Part shown: in pieces, positions 44,151 through 52,189 of the stretch
Position numbering within the stretch: position 1 is the stretch's first letter
How the letters are laid out: the number at the start of each line of letters is the position of its first letter
DNA from: an uncultured Eubacteriales bacterium
GTDB taxonomy: Bacteria > Bacillota > Clostridia > Oscillospirales > QAKW01
Direction of reading: 5' to 3'
Length of the DNA stretch: 64,000 nt
Assembly: GCA_902492505.1 (NCBI GenBank)
Contig: CABULU010000001.1
Coordinates: forward strand, 1-64,000
Notes under the pieces: model-generated
Seen by the model: only the letters and a program-made list of their open reading frames with translations
What the model was told of the DNA's origin: nothing
The model's database searches: none
Translations under genes and position numbers: made by a program

Positions 44151-45500
44151 TTAAAATTCTTTCTTTATGTTTTCCATCATCTCATGTATTATCTGATTAA
44201 ATTTCGAGTCGGTTTCGAGCTTTTCTTCAATTACCTTTATCGAATGAAGAACTGTGGAATGATTTTTTCCTCCGAACTCGTCCCCAATTATGGATAGAGA
44301 TGTATCGGTCATTTCGCGTGTTATGTACATGGCAACCTGTCTTGCAATCAGTATTTCCGCTTTGCGCTTTGCGCTGTAAATATCGTCCTTTGAAATATTG
44401 TAGTAGCGCGAAACATGGTCTACAATCATTTCGGGAGTTATGGTTGTATTTACGTTTTCCTTTATAACTGACTGAATGACATTTTGAATGATACCTATTG
44501 ATGGGGGCTGGTCGCTGAAAATCAACGAATATGCCTTTATTTTTTTAACCGCGCCCTCAAGCTCACGTACATTATTTTTTAGCTTTGTTGCTATGTAAGC
44601 AACAACATCGTCTGAAAGATTAAGGCTGAGGGATTCCGCCTTGCGTTTAATGATGGCAACGCGTGTTTCGTATTCGGGCGGCTGGATATCTGCGATAAGT
44701 CCCGATTCAAAGCGGGTTTTAAGCCTGTCCTCCAGTGTCGCCATGTCTTTGGGAGGACGGTCTGAAGTTACGATTATCTGTTTTTTAGCCTCATACAGTG
44801 CTTCAAATGTATGGAAAAATTCAAGCTCGGTAGAAACCTTTCCGCTTATAAACTGAATATCGTCTACAAGAAATACGTCTACATATCTGTATTTATTGCG
44901 GAATTCCGCCTGCTGGCTGTTGCGGATTGCCTGTATAATCTCGTTCATGAATTCTTCGCCCTTGACAAGCATAATGGTGGATTCGGGGCGGTTTTTCTTA
45001 ATTTCGTTTGCAATGGCGCACAAAAGGTGTGTTTTTCCGAGTCCCGATCTTCCGTAAATGAAAAAAGGGTTGTAAGCGCCGGCGGGGTTGTTTGCAACCG
45101 CTATTGAGGCGGCATGAGCGAATTTATTTTCGTCACCTACAACGAAATTTTCAAATGTCAGCTCTTCGTTCAGATTACCGATTTCTTTTTCCTCAAATTT
45201 AAAATCCTCCGCGTCCTTTATCTGAAGCGGGTTTGAAACCTTACGGCTCACATCTTCTTCAGACAAAATAACCGCTGTCACATCAAAGCCCATGGCCTCG
45301 GACAGCGCTCTTTCTATCTCGTCTTTAAACTTATTGTTTATAAGTACTTTCTGAAAGTTGGACTGTGCATATATATAAGCCGTATCGTTTTCAAAACGGA
45401 TAGGGCGCAGCAGCTTTATCCAGCTTTCGTATGATGTTATAGTAATTCTGTCACGAATAATAGACAGCGCCTTTTCCCATACATCATTAAATGAATCCAT
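44151..45500 (-). CDS. dnaA: chromosomal replication initiator DnaA
   Basis: 449 residues with all four domains: domain I (1-85, WEKALSIIRDRI), linker, AAA+ domain III with Walker A GRSGLGKTHLL and Walker B VFLVDDIQFI, and domain IV with the DnaA signature GGKNHSTVLHSIKVI. RBS AAGGAG. First gene of the origin block. The 180-base AT-rich upstream region has a TTTTACACA-like box on the minus strand but no consensus DnaA boxes. Confidence 0.98.
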   Translation of the reverse strand: MDSFNDVWEKALSIIRDRITITSYESWIKLLRPIRFENDTAYIYAQSNFQKVLINNKFKDEIERALSEAMGFDVTAVILSEEDVSRKVSNPLQIKDAEDFKFEEKEIGNLNEELTFENFVVGDENKFAHAASIAVANNPAGAYNPFFIYGRSGLGKTHLLCAIANEIKKNRPESTIMLVKGEEFMNEIIQAIRNSQQAEFRNKYRYVDVFLVDDIQFISGKVSTELEFFHTFEALYEAKKQIIVTSDRPPKDMATLEDRLKTRFESGLIADIQPPEYETRVAIIKRKAESLSLNLSDDVVAYIATKLKNNVRELEGAVKKIKAYSLIFSDQPPSIGIIQNVIQSVIKENVNTTITPEMIVDHVSRYYNISKDDIYSAKRKAEILIARQVAMYITREMTDTSLSIIGDEFGGKNHSTVLHSIKVIEEKLETDSKFNQIIHEMMENIKKEF

Positions 45501-45681
45501 GTCAATTCTCCTTATTATTTATACATCTTAAATTATACCATATATTAATGAAATTTGCAATAATTAATATAACTATATATTTAGTAGTATTATATATGTT
45601 ATATGTGTAAAATGCGTACAGACGGGTTGAAAATAGGTTAAAGCGGTGTTAAAATAAATTTACGGAATGGGGGATATTCAG

Positions 45682-46131
45682 ATGATAAAAAAAGCAGATA
45701 TAAGCAATTTAATTACAGTAACCGAGCTGATGAAAATGCTGTGGGAAGAACATGATAATGATGAACTTTTATCTGAAAATGAAAAACTGTTAAAAAGTAA
45801 TAGCGATGCAGTTTTTCTTTATTTTGAGGAGTCGGGTAAGATAAAAGACCATGCTGTCGGCTTTGCTCAGTGCTCTCTCAGGTACGAGTATGTTGAGGGA
45901 ACAAAAAGCTCACCTGTCGGTTATCTTGAGGGTATATTTGTTTCAAAGTCGTATCGAAAAAGAAAAATAGCCTCTTCTCTTTTAACAGAATGTGAAAAAT
46001 GGGCAAAAAGTATGGGATGCACTGAATTTGCAAGCGATTGTGAAATAACAAACAATACAAGTTTCAGCTGGCATTTAAATGCAGGCTTTGAAGAGGTAAA
46101 TAGAATAATTTGCTTTAAAAAAAGTATATAA
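45682..46131 (+). CDS. aminoglycoside 6'-N-acetyltransferase-like GNAT, AAC(6')-I type
   Basis: 149 residues. GNAT fold with the AAC(6')-I layout: MKMLWEEH, GFAQCSLRYEYVEGTKSSPV, GYLEGIFVSKSYRKRKIASSL and CEITNNTSFSWHLNAGFEE. These are the segments lining the aminoglycoside site in that family. ATG at 45682 has GGGGGA 7 bases upstream; the ATG at 45667 is within that ribosome site. AT-rich codon use points to transfer. Resistance activity cannot be concluded from sequence alone. Confidence 0.78.
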   Translation: MIKKADISNLITVTELMKMLWEEHDNDELLSENEKLLKSNSDAVFLYFEESGKIKDHAVGFAQCSLRYEYVEGTKSSPVGYLEGIFVSKSYRKRKIASSLLTECEKWAKSMGCTEFASDCEITNNTSFSWHLNAGFEEVNRIICFKKSI

Positions 46132-46340
46132 AAAGAAGAACACAAGGCAGAGACTTCTTCTATCGCAGTCTTTTTTTGTGATCTACTTTACGCGCTTTGA
46201 ATTATATTTAATACTTATATTTCTGAAAACAAATTATATGAAAAAAGATAATGAGGCCCCATTTTTACTAAAATTTCAACTAAACCCAGGGTTGAATGCC
46301 GTTAAGCCGACATGTTATTTCAAATGGGAAAAATATGTTT
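46132..46340. other. short AT-rich spacer
   Basis: No gene. A weak AGACT/AGTCT stem with a T run near 46156-46182 could end the acetyltransferase transcript. The rest is unremarkable apart from the -35 of the next promoter at 46318. Confidence 0.5.
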
Positions 46341-46346
46341 TATAAT
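46318..46346 (+). promoter_or_regulatory. promoter of XRE gene at 46393
   Basis: TTTCAA (46318-46323), 17-base spacer, TATAAT (46341-46346). The -10 is the first six bases of the 40-bp palindrome. Confidence 0.65.
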
Positions 46347-46380
46347 AATAGTTACAAAGGCTTTTGTAACTATTATTATA
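46341..46380. promoter_or_regulatory. 40-bp palindrome covering -10 to ribosome site
   Basis: Perfect 18-bp arms (46341-46358 and 46363-46380) around GGCT. Core half-site is GTTACAAA. It begins at the -10 and ends exactly where the AAGGA ribosome site starts, so it can act as an operator or as an RNA hairpin. Confidence 0.8.
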
Positions 46381-46392
46381 AAGGATGATTTT

Positions 46393-47496
46393 ATGCTGAA
46401 AATAGGACAAATAATTAAAGATTTAAGAACAAAACAAGATGTAACACAAGAAAAATTGGCGGCATATCTTAACATTTCCTATCAAGCCATAAGTAAGTGG
46501 GAAAACGGGATAGCGTTGCCGGATATAACTTTGATACCGCAAATTGCAAATTTTTTTGGTGTAACAAGCGACGAGCTTTTGGGCATGAAAGATGCAGTTG
46601 AAACCGAAGAATTAAGGGAATACGAGAATATTTATCAACAAAACAGTCGAAACGGCAAGGTACTTGACAATATCAATTTAGCAAAAGAGGTGTTGAAAAA
46701 ATATCCTCGGAATTATCAATGGATGTTGAATTTAGCATATCCATTAATTCAATACACCTCTACAAAAGAGCAAATAGCTTACGCAAAAGAAAACGATTTT
46801 TTGCAAAATGCCGTTAATATTTGCGAAAGGATATTGGATGACTGCACTGTTGATTCCGTAAGACATGGTGCTATACAAATTTTATGCTATATTTATCCCC
46901 TGATTGACAAAACCGATAAAGCTGTTGCTTTAGCCGAGACCATGCCTGATATATGGGTTTGCAAAGAAGAATTATTATCAAAAATTTATAGTGGTGAAAA
47001 GCAATTAGAGCAGTTGCAAAATAATATAGTTACAATGATCGACCTTTGTTTTGGAGCTATATTTTTATATTCATCGCAGGATAATGAGCTGACTGAATTT
47101 AATAGAATTGAGTTAATGCAGACGGCGAACAGTTTGCTGATGGCTGTTTTTAAAGATGACGAAAATCTTTTCTTTTATAATGACCGCTTGATGAGAAGTC
47201 ACTTTGAAATTTCTGCTATGTATGCAAAGGTTGGTGAATATTCGAATTCACTTAAAAATATTTTGATTTGTGAAAAATATGCAATAGCATGCGATAATCT
47301 TAAAAATGCAGAAAAGAAAAAGTCCACTTCATTGCTTACTAATCGGATAACCTTTGATTCAAAAAATATGGGCAGGAATTGGGAAGGCAAATGGAAACAT
47401 TTTTTACTAAGGATGATAGAGAACAATCCTCACATGGATAAATTAAAAGATAATAAAGATTTTACGACTCTAATAAAAAGATTGAAAACTTTATAG
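46393..47496 (+). CDS. XRE regulator with long helical sensor domain
   Basis: 367 residues. N-terminal HTH (VTQEKLAAYLNISYQAISKW, residues about 17-36, followed by ENGIALPDITLIPQIANFFG). A roughly 290-residue helical C-terminal region with TPR-like pairs follows (NYQWMLNLAYPLIQY, AVALAETMPDIW). Similar layouts bind peptides or nucleotides in Firmicutes regulators. ATG 46393 is 7 bases after AAGGA; the longer frame crosses the palindrome. AT-rich compared with the origin genes. Probably autoregulated. Confidence 0.82.
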   Translation: MLKIGQIIKDLRTKQDVTQEKLAAYLNISYQAISKWENGIALPDITLIPQIANFFGVTSDELLGMKDAVETEELREYENIYQQNSRNGKVLDNINLAKEVLKKYPRNYQWMLNLAYPLIQYTSTKEQIAYAKENDFLQNAVNICERILDDCTVDSVRHGAIQILCYIYPLIDKTDKAVALAETMPDIWVCKEELLSKIYSGEKQLEQLQNNIVTMIDLCFGAIFLYSSQDNELTEFNRIELMQTANSLLMAVFKDDENLFFYNDRLMRSHFEISAMYAKVGEYSNSLKNILICEKYAIACDNLKNAEKKKSTSLLTNRITFDSKNMGRNWEGKWKHFLLRMIENNPHMDKLKDNKDFTTLIKRLKTL

Positions 47497-47576
47497 AAAT
47501 AATAAAACAAATCTGAGTTATATCAGATGTATATTATGGATAAAAAAAATAAAGTCATAAATATAGCGAACATCGG

Positions 47577-47592
47577 ATTGTGCCTGCACAAT
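47577..47592. repeat. 16-bp palindrome without a downstream gene
   Basis: ATTGTGC (47577-47583), CT, GCACAAT (47586-47592), followed by AAAAGGAGC at 47596-47604 but no open reading frame. Confidence 0.6.
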
Positions 47593-47615
47593 TTGAAAAG
47601 GAGCTAAATATAAAT

Positions 47616-47662
47616 AATTGGGGTACCATCCGCAAGGAAAGTGCCCCAATTTTTCTTTTTTA
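47616..47662 (+). terminator. terminator with GNRA-capped stem
   Basis: Eleven-bp lower stem AATTGGGGTAC with GTGCCCCAATT (one wobble), a CA/AA internal loop, and TCC-GCAA-GGA on top, then TTTTTCTTTTTT. Ends transcription from the left. Confidence 0.85.
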
Positions 47663-47773
47663 TTTTCTGAGAGATATCAGATATTTAAAGTATGTTCATA
47701 AGCCGTTATAGGTTTTATTCAGTTCAACACATCTCACATTATAATTATTTCTGTAAGTCGGTCGCATTTTATT

Positions 47774-48682
47774 TTAATATTTTACCGAACGCAGAGAAAC
47801 AAGATGTTTGCCTATTTCGGAAAGATAAATAAGACCTGCGCGCCTCAGCTCAACAGGACCGGGAGGACATATCTCAAAGCTCAGATTTCCTCTGTAATTC
47901 ACATCGTCAAGTGCTTTCATGAACTCCTCCCAATTAATACGCATCGGCTTTATGCCGTGGGGAGCCTGATGTGCCGAATACGGGAACGTGTGCAGATCGC
48001 TTATTCCGTCGACATCGTGCGTGTGCAAAACTGCCAGCTTATCGCCGCAGATACGTACCATTTCGCATGGGTCATCCTGTGTCAGCGGTGCATGACCGAC
48101 GTCAACGCAGATTCTGAACCTGTCACCTAAAACATTGCACATATCTACCATTTCCTGTGCATGGGAAAGAATCGTAGAACATATATGACCGTAAACCGGG
48201 TCACATACCCACATGTTTTCAATGCAGCAGTAAACGTCGTATTCCTCAAGCGTCGGAATTAATCTCTTGTAAAATTCAACCGACTTGTCAAATGCTTCCT
48301 GCTTTAAAAGATCGTAGCGTCTGCCGGGCAAAATAATCGGATGTACAACGCAGTATTTGCTGCCCAGATAATGTGTGGCTTTAATTGACGCGATCTGGCG
48401 TTTTACGATTTCGTCATAGTCAAAGTCGTAATTACGCGGATGTCCGGAAAAAGCAGAATGGGTCTGCCCGATTTCAAAATCCGCCTTTTGTGCACATTCG
48501 CGCAGCATTGTAAAATGCTCCTTTATTTGCTCGTCTGTAACATTGTCGATGTCTCCGAACATTCCGTTTCTGTCAAAATAACGTCCCAGAGAAAGGTCAG
48601 TTGCGTCAAAACCGCAGTCCTTGAGATACTGAAACTGCTCTTTTTCGTCAACGGGTGTGCAGTTTATAACAGATAGCTTCAT
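47774..48682 (-). CDS. sugar phosphate isomerase/epimerase-like TIM-barrel protein
   Basis: 302 residues, xylose isomerase-like TIM barrel (AP endonuclease 2 superfamily). Metal-binding residues appear in QTHSAF, YCCIENMW, CVDVGHAPL and HTHDVDG, and the C-terminal strand has SFEICPPG. ATG at 48682 follows GGGAG; the longer frame lacks a site. Monocistronic. Substrate unknown; family members act on inositol, hydroxypyruvate or ketoses. Confidence 0.82.
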   Translation of the reverse strand: MKLSVINCTPVDEKEQFQYLKDCGFDATDLSLGRYFDRNGMFGDIDNVTDEQIKEHFTMLRECAQKADFEIGQTHSAFSGHPRNYDFDYDEIVKRQIASIKATHYLGSKYCVVHPIILPGRRYDLLKQEAFDKSVEFYKRLIPTLEEYDVYCCIENMWVCDPVYGHICSTILSHAQEMVDMCNVLGDRFRICVDVGHAPLTQDDPCEMVRICGDKLAVLHTHDVDGISDLHTFPYSAHQAPHGIKPMRINWEEFMKALDDVNYRGNLSFEICPPGPVELRRAGLIYLSEIGKHLVSLRSVKY

Positions 48683-48786
48683 AACAAAAATCTCCCTTTT
48701 GTAACGGCGGTGCCGTATTTCAAGCAAAGTATACCAAAGCATTAAAGTATTTTCAATAGAAATTCGTTATTATTTCCATTATTTTA

Positions 48787-48815
48787 TTGACAAAATCTTT
48801 ATGTTGGATTAATAT
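48787..48815 (+). promoter_or_regulatory. promoter of the riboswitch-ATPase transcript
   Basis: TTGACA (48787-48792), 17-base spacer, TAATAT (48810-48815), about 10 bases before the riboswitch. Confidence 0.7.
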
Positions 48816-48830
48816 AATATAAAAAATTAA

Positions 48831-48926
48831 CCCTTGAGGGAGTAGTTTGCACGAAAGTGTGGCGCTGTCAACAGCATGGCGGTTTTTTTGCCGTCTGGCA
48901 TCGTCTTAAATAACCAGACTCATGTG
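48831..48926 (+). promoter_or_regulatory. yybP-ykoY manganese riboswitch
   Basis: RNA aptamer that binds Mn2+ and switches on Mn2+ export genes. The two conserved loops are visible: GGGAGTAG (48838-48845) and, on the other side, CTGGCA with AACCAGACTCATG (to 48924). GTCAACA (48867-48873) is the conserved three-way-junction strand. P1 pairs CTTGAG with CTCATG apart from one mismatch. Downstream is a long hairpin and a P-type ATPase gene, a well-known target class (Lactococcus yoaB). Confidence 0.85.
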
Positions 48927-48930
48927 CGGA

Positions 48931-48970
48931 ATTTGCCGCGGCGGACATAATTTGCCGCGCTTTGGCAAAT
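48931..48970 (+). promoter_or_regulatory. expression-platform hairpin of the Mn riboswitch
   Basis: Two stacked stems: ATTTGCC (48931-48937) with GGCAAAT (48964-48970), and GCGGC (48938-48942) with GCCGC (48954-48958). There is no T run, so switching may act through pausing, Rho or an alternative fold, unlike a simple terminator. Confidence 0.55.
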
Positions 48971-49016
48971 ACTGTACATGGGTTTTTGTTTATATAGCAA
49001 AAAGGAGATTTTGACT

Positions 49017-51647
49017 ATGAATTTCTATTCAAATGACAGCCGCGAGGTGCTGCATGAGCTTGCGTCCTCCGAAAAAGGCCTGTCAGAGCAGTCGGCATTA
49101 TCGCGCGCGGAAAAGTACGGTAAAAATTTGCTTGCCGAAAAAAAAGGTCCCGGCATTATAAAGCGGTTTTTCATGCAGCTTGCCGATCCGATGATAATTG
49201 TGCTGCTGGCAGCGGCGGCACTTTCAGGAGTAACGGCGGTTTACGGCGGCGAGTCGCTGGCGGACGTATTTATAATTCTGTTTGTTGTCGTGCTCAATTC
49301 AGTTTTGGGCGTCGTTCAGGAAAGCAAAGCTGAAGAGGCAATCGCCGCGCTGAAAACAATGACTGCGGCACATTCCAAGGTGCTTCGCGACGGAAAGCTT
49401 AGTTCGATAAAAAGCGAGGACCTTGTTCCGGGCGACGTGATTTTGCTGGAGGCGGGCGACGCCGTTCCGGCAGACGCAAGAATACTTGAATGTGCGTCGA
49501 TGAAGGTTGAGGAGTCGGCGCTGACCGGTGAATCGGTACCTGTTGTCAAAACGTCGGATGTAATCGGCGACGAGAACGTCAAGGTGGCGCTCGGTGACCG
49601 TAAAAATATGGTATATATGGGCTCTACCGTGGTTTACGGCCGCGGAAGCGCGGTTGTTTGCAATACCGGAATGAGCACCGAAATGGGCAAGATTGCCGAC
49701 GCGCTTTCAAAGGCGCAGGACAATGCCACACCGCTTCAGAAAAAGCTTGCGGGACTGTCAAAGATACTCACTTTTTTGGTTTTGGGAATATGTATTGTTA
49801 TTTTCGGCGTGGGTCTGTGGAAGACGGGCAGCGTTACGACAGACAGCGTGCTTGAATCCTTTATGCTGGCAATAAGCCTTGCAGTTGCGGCTATTCCCGA
49901 GGGGCTTGCTGCGGTTGTTACAATCGTTTTGTCAATCGGCGTTACAAAAATGTCTAAGCAAAACGCAGTTATAAGAAAGCTTACGGCGGTTGAGACGTTG
50001 GGCTGCGCGCAGGTCATTTGCTCCGACAAAACGGGAACGCTTACGCAGAATAAAATGACGGTTGTTGAGGTTTTCGGTGAAAACGAGGACGCGCTGGGCA
50101 GAGCTATGGCTCTGTGTACAGACGCGGAGTACGATAATGACGCAAAAACCGCTGTCGGAGAACCGACCGAGTGTGCGCTTGTAAACTATGCGGCAAAAAT
50201 CGGGCTTGATAAAAACGAGCTTAAAAAGGAAACTCCGCGTGCGGGAGAGGCTCCGTTTGATTCAATGCGCAAAATGATGACGACGGTTCATGACGCGGGC
50301 GGCAAATTTATACAGTACACAAAGGGTGCGCCGGACGAAATTCTTCGCCGCTGTACCCATGTTATGACAAGTGATGGTGTTGCAAAGCTTACCGATGAAA
50401 AGCGTGCTGAAATAATGGCAAAAAACAAGGATATGGCTGACAGGGCGCTGCGTGTTCTGGCGGGTGCCGTGCGCGAGCATGAGAAGCTCCCGGAGGATAT
50501 GTCGCCCGATGCTTTGGAAAAGGAGCTTGTTTTCCTCGGTCTTTACGGTATGATTGATCCTATCCGCCCCGAGGTAAAGGCGGCGGTTGATAAATGCCGC
50601 GACGCGGGTATACGCGCCGTTATGATAACGGGCGACCATATTGATACCGCCGTTGCCATTGCAAAGGATTTGGGTATTCTAAACGACCCGTCACAGGCTG
50701 TCATGGGTCAGGCTCTTGACAGTATGAGCGATGAGGAGCTGGACAAAAACATTGAAAAATACTGTGTTTATGCGCGGGTTCAGCCGGAACACAAGGTGCG
50801 TATTGTTTCCGCATGGGAGCGGCGCGGCAAGGTAACGGCAATGACCGGTGACGGCGTAAACGACGCGCCGTCAATCAAAACCGCCGATATCGGAATCGGT
50901 ATGGGTATCACCGGCACCGACGTCACCAAAAATGTCGCGGATATGATTTTGGCTGACGATAACTTTGCGACAATAGTTGCCGCTGTCGGTGAGGGACGGC
51001 GCATTTACGACAATATTAGAAAATCCATTCAGTTTCTTCTGTCCTCAAATCTCAGCGAGGTAATCGGCATTTTTACCGCTACCATGCTTGGAGTTGTGCT
51101 GCTGGAGCCGGTGCATATTCTGTGGATTAACCTCATAACCGACAGCCTGCCCGCGCTTGCGCTGGGCATGGAGGAGGGCGAGCGCGACGCGATGAAGCGT
51201 CCGCCGCGGGACTCAAAAGAGGGTATTTTTGCAGGTGGCGTCGGGTTTGATGTTATTTATCAGGGTCTGTTTGTTGCAATTTTGACCCTTGCAGCATATT
51301 TTGTCGGACATTATATTGAGGCGGGCGTTTGGGAGATAGCACGCAGTCACGACGGTATAACGATGGCGTTTCTGACCCTTTCCATGGCTGAGATTTTCCA
51401 GTCCTTCAACATGCGCAGCAGACGGCAGTCGATATTTACGATAAAAAGACAGAACAAATGGCTCTGGGGTGCGGCGGGTCTTGCGCTGTTGCTGACAACT
51501 ACGGTAATTTACGTTCCGTTTCTTGTGAAAATGTTCTCCTTTACACCCATTTCCGTAACTGAGTATTTTGTTGCTCTCGGTCTTGCGTTTCTTATAATCC
51601 CGCTTGTTGAGATTGTTAAATTCATTCAGAGACGGCTGGGTAAGTAA
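49017..51647 (+). CDS. P2-type cation ATPase, probable Mn2+/Ca2+ exporter
   Basis: 876 residues; P-type pump of the Ca2+/Mn2+ (PMR1/YoaB) group. N-terminal cation ATPase domain, actuator TGES in ALTGESVPV, phosphorylation site CSDKTGTLTQNK, KGAPDE, MITGDH and hinge TGDGVNDAPSIKTADIG. TM4 carries AIPEGL, the cation-site motif, and about ten membrane helices are present. ATG at 49017 follows AAAGGAG by 9 bases. The Mn2+ riboswitch upstream argues for Mn2+ as a substrate. Confidence 0.92.
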   Translation: MNFYSNDSREVLHELASSEKGLSEQSALSRAEKYGKNLLAEKKGPGIIKRFFMQLADPMIIVLLAAAALSGVTAVYGGESLADVFIILFVVVLNSVLGVVQESKAEEAIAALKTMTAAHSKVLRDGKLSSIKSEDLVPGDVILLEAGDAVPADARILECASMKVEESALTGESVPVVKTSDVIGDENVKVALGDRKNMVYMGSTVVYGRGSAVVCNTGMSTEMGKIADALSKAQDNATPLQKKLAGLSKILTFLVLGICIVIFGVGLWKTGSVTTDSVLESFMLAISLAVAAIPEGLAAVVTIVLSIGVTKMSKQNAVIRKLTAVETLGCAQVICSDKTGTLTQNKMTVVEVFGENEDALGRAMALCTDAEYDNDAKTAVGEPTECALVNYAAKIGLDKNELKKETPRAGEAPFDSMRKMMTTVHDAGGKFIQYTKGAPDEILRRCTHVMTSDGVAKLTDEKRAEIMAKNKDMADRALRVLAGAVREHEKLPEDMSPDALEKELVFLGLYGMIDPIRPEVKAAVDKCRDAGIRAVMITGDHIDTAVAIAKDLGILNDPSQAVMGQALDSMSDEELDKNIEKYCVYARVQPEHKVRIVSAWERRGKVTAMTGDGVNDAPSIKTADIGIGMGITGTDVTKNVADMILADDNFATIVAAVGEGRRIYDNIRKSIQFLLSSNLSEVIGIFTATMLGVVLLEPVHILWINLITDSLPALALGMEEGERDAMKRPPRDSKEGIFAGGVGFDVIYQGLFVAILTLAAYFVGHYIEAGVWEIARSHDGITMAFLTLSMAEIFQSFNMRSRRQSIFTIKRQNKWLWGAAGLALLLTTTVIYVPFLVKMFSFTPISVTEYFVALGLAFLIIPLVEIVKFIQRRLGK

Positions 51648-51654
51648 TGTAATT

Positions 51655-51690
51655 AAAAAGCCGGCTTGGAACAATCCAAGCCGGTTTTTA
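51655..51690. terminator. bidirectional terminator ATPase / SLOG gene
   Basis: Stem AAAAGCCGGCTTGGA (51656-51670) with its complement from 51675, loop ACAA, T run on the plus strand. Confidence 0.88.
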
Positions 51691-52161
51691 TATTCCAACT
51701 CTGTATACTATAAGTCCGTTTTGCTGTGCATACTGTACGGTATACGCAGTTCCGCCGTAATTTTTTTTAAGGTATGCAATGCATGCGGAGCTTTCACTCA
51801 CCATTTTTCGGTTGCGCTCGTGCATACAGGTTCGAACATATGCAGGGTACATCACCTCGACGCTGTCCGCAAGCAGTCTTGCTTCATGATACGCCGCCTT
51901 TTGTATAAAGGAAAAATACTTGTCCTGATCTCCGCACGGAAGTATCAGCCGCAGCTTTATATCTATAAGCTCGCGCTTCAGTCTCAGCACCGTTTCTGCG
52001 CAGAGCTGGTCATATCCTATAGCGCCGCCGCAAATGAAGATACGGTAACCGCGCCCGTAAAGCACACGGATGGCATGTTCGGTCTGAGAGGTTATCATTT
52101 CGGCGTCCGCCGCCGGCACGCTTCTGTGCCCTGTAAAACAGCATGTTATTTCTTTGTCCAT
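51688..52161 (-). CDS. DUF1273/SLOG family protein
   Basis: 157 residues, Rossmann-like SLOG fold proposed to bind nucleotide-derived ligands. Motifs: CFTGHRSVP, FICGGAIGYDQLCAE, RLILPCGDQ and the terminal GGTAYTVQYAQQNGL. ATG at 52161 begins MDKEITCCFTGHR; the frame extending into the kinase gene is not used. Last gene of the uppP operon. Function unknown (YpsA-like). Confidence 0.82.
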   Translation of the reverse strand: MDKEITCCFTGHRSVPAADAEMITSQTEHAIRVLYGRGYRIFICGGAIGYDQLCAETVLRLKRELIDIKLRLILPCGDQDKYFSFIQKAAYHEARLLADSVEVMYPAYVRTCMHERNRKMVSESSACIAYLKKNYGGTAYTVQYAQQNGLIVYRVGI

Positions 52162-52189
52162 TTTCCGATTTTGTCCTGTCTTATTTGTT

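Noticed and set aside
45501..45681. Consensus DnaA-box cluster upstream of dnaA
   Set aside because: Only a single TTTTACACA-like nonamer is present; not enough to call an origin here.
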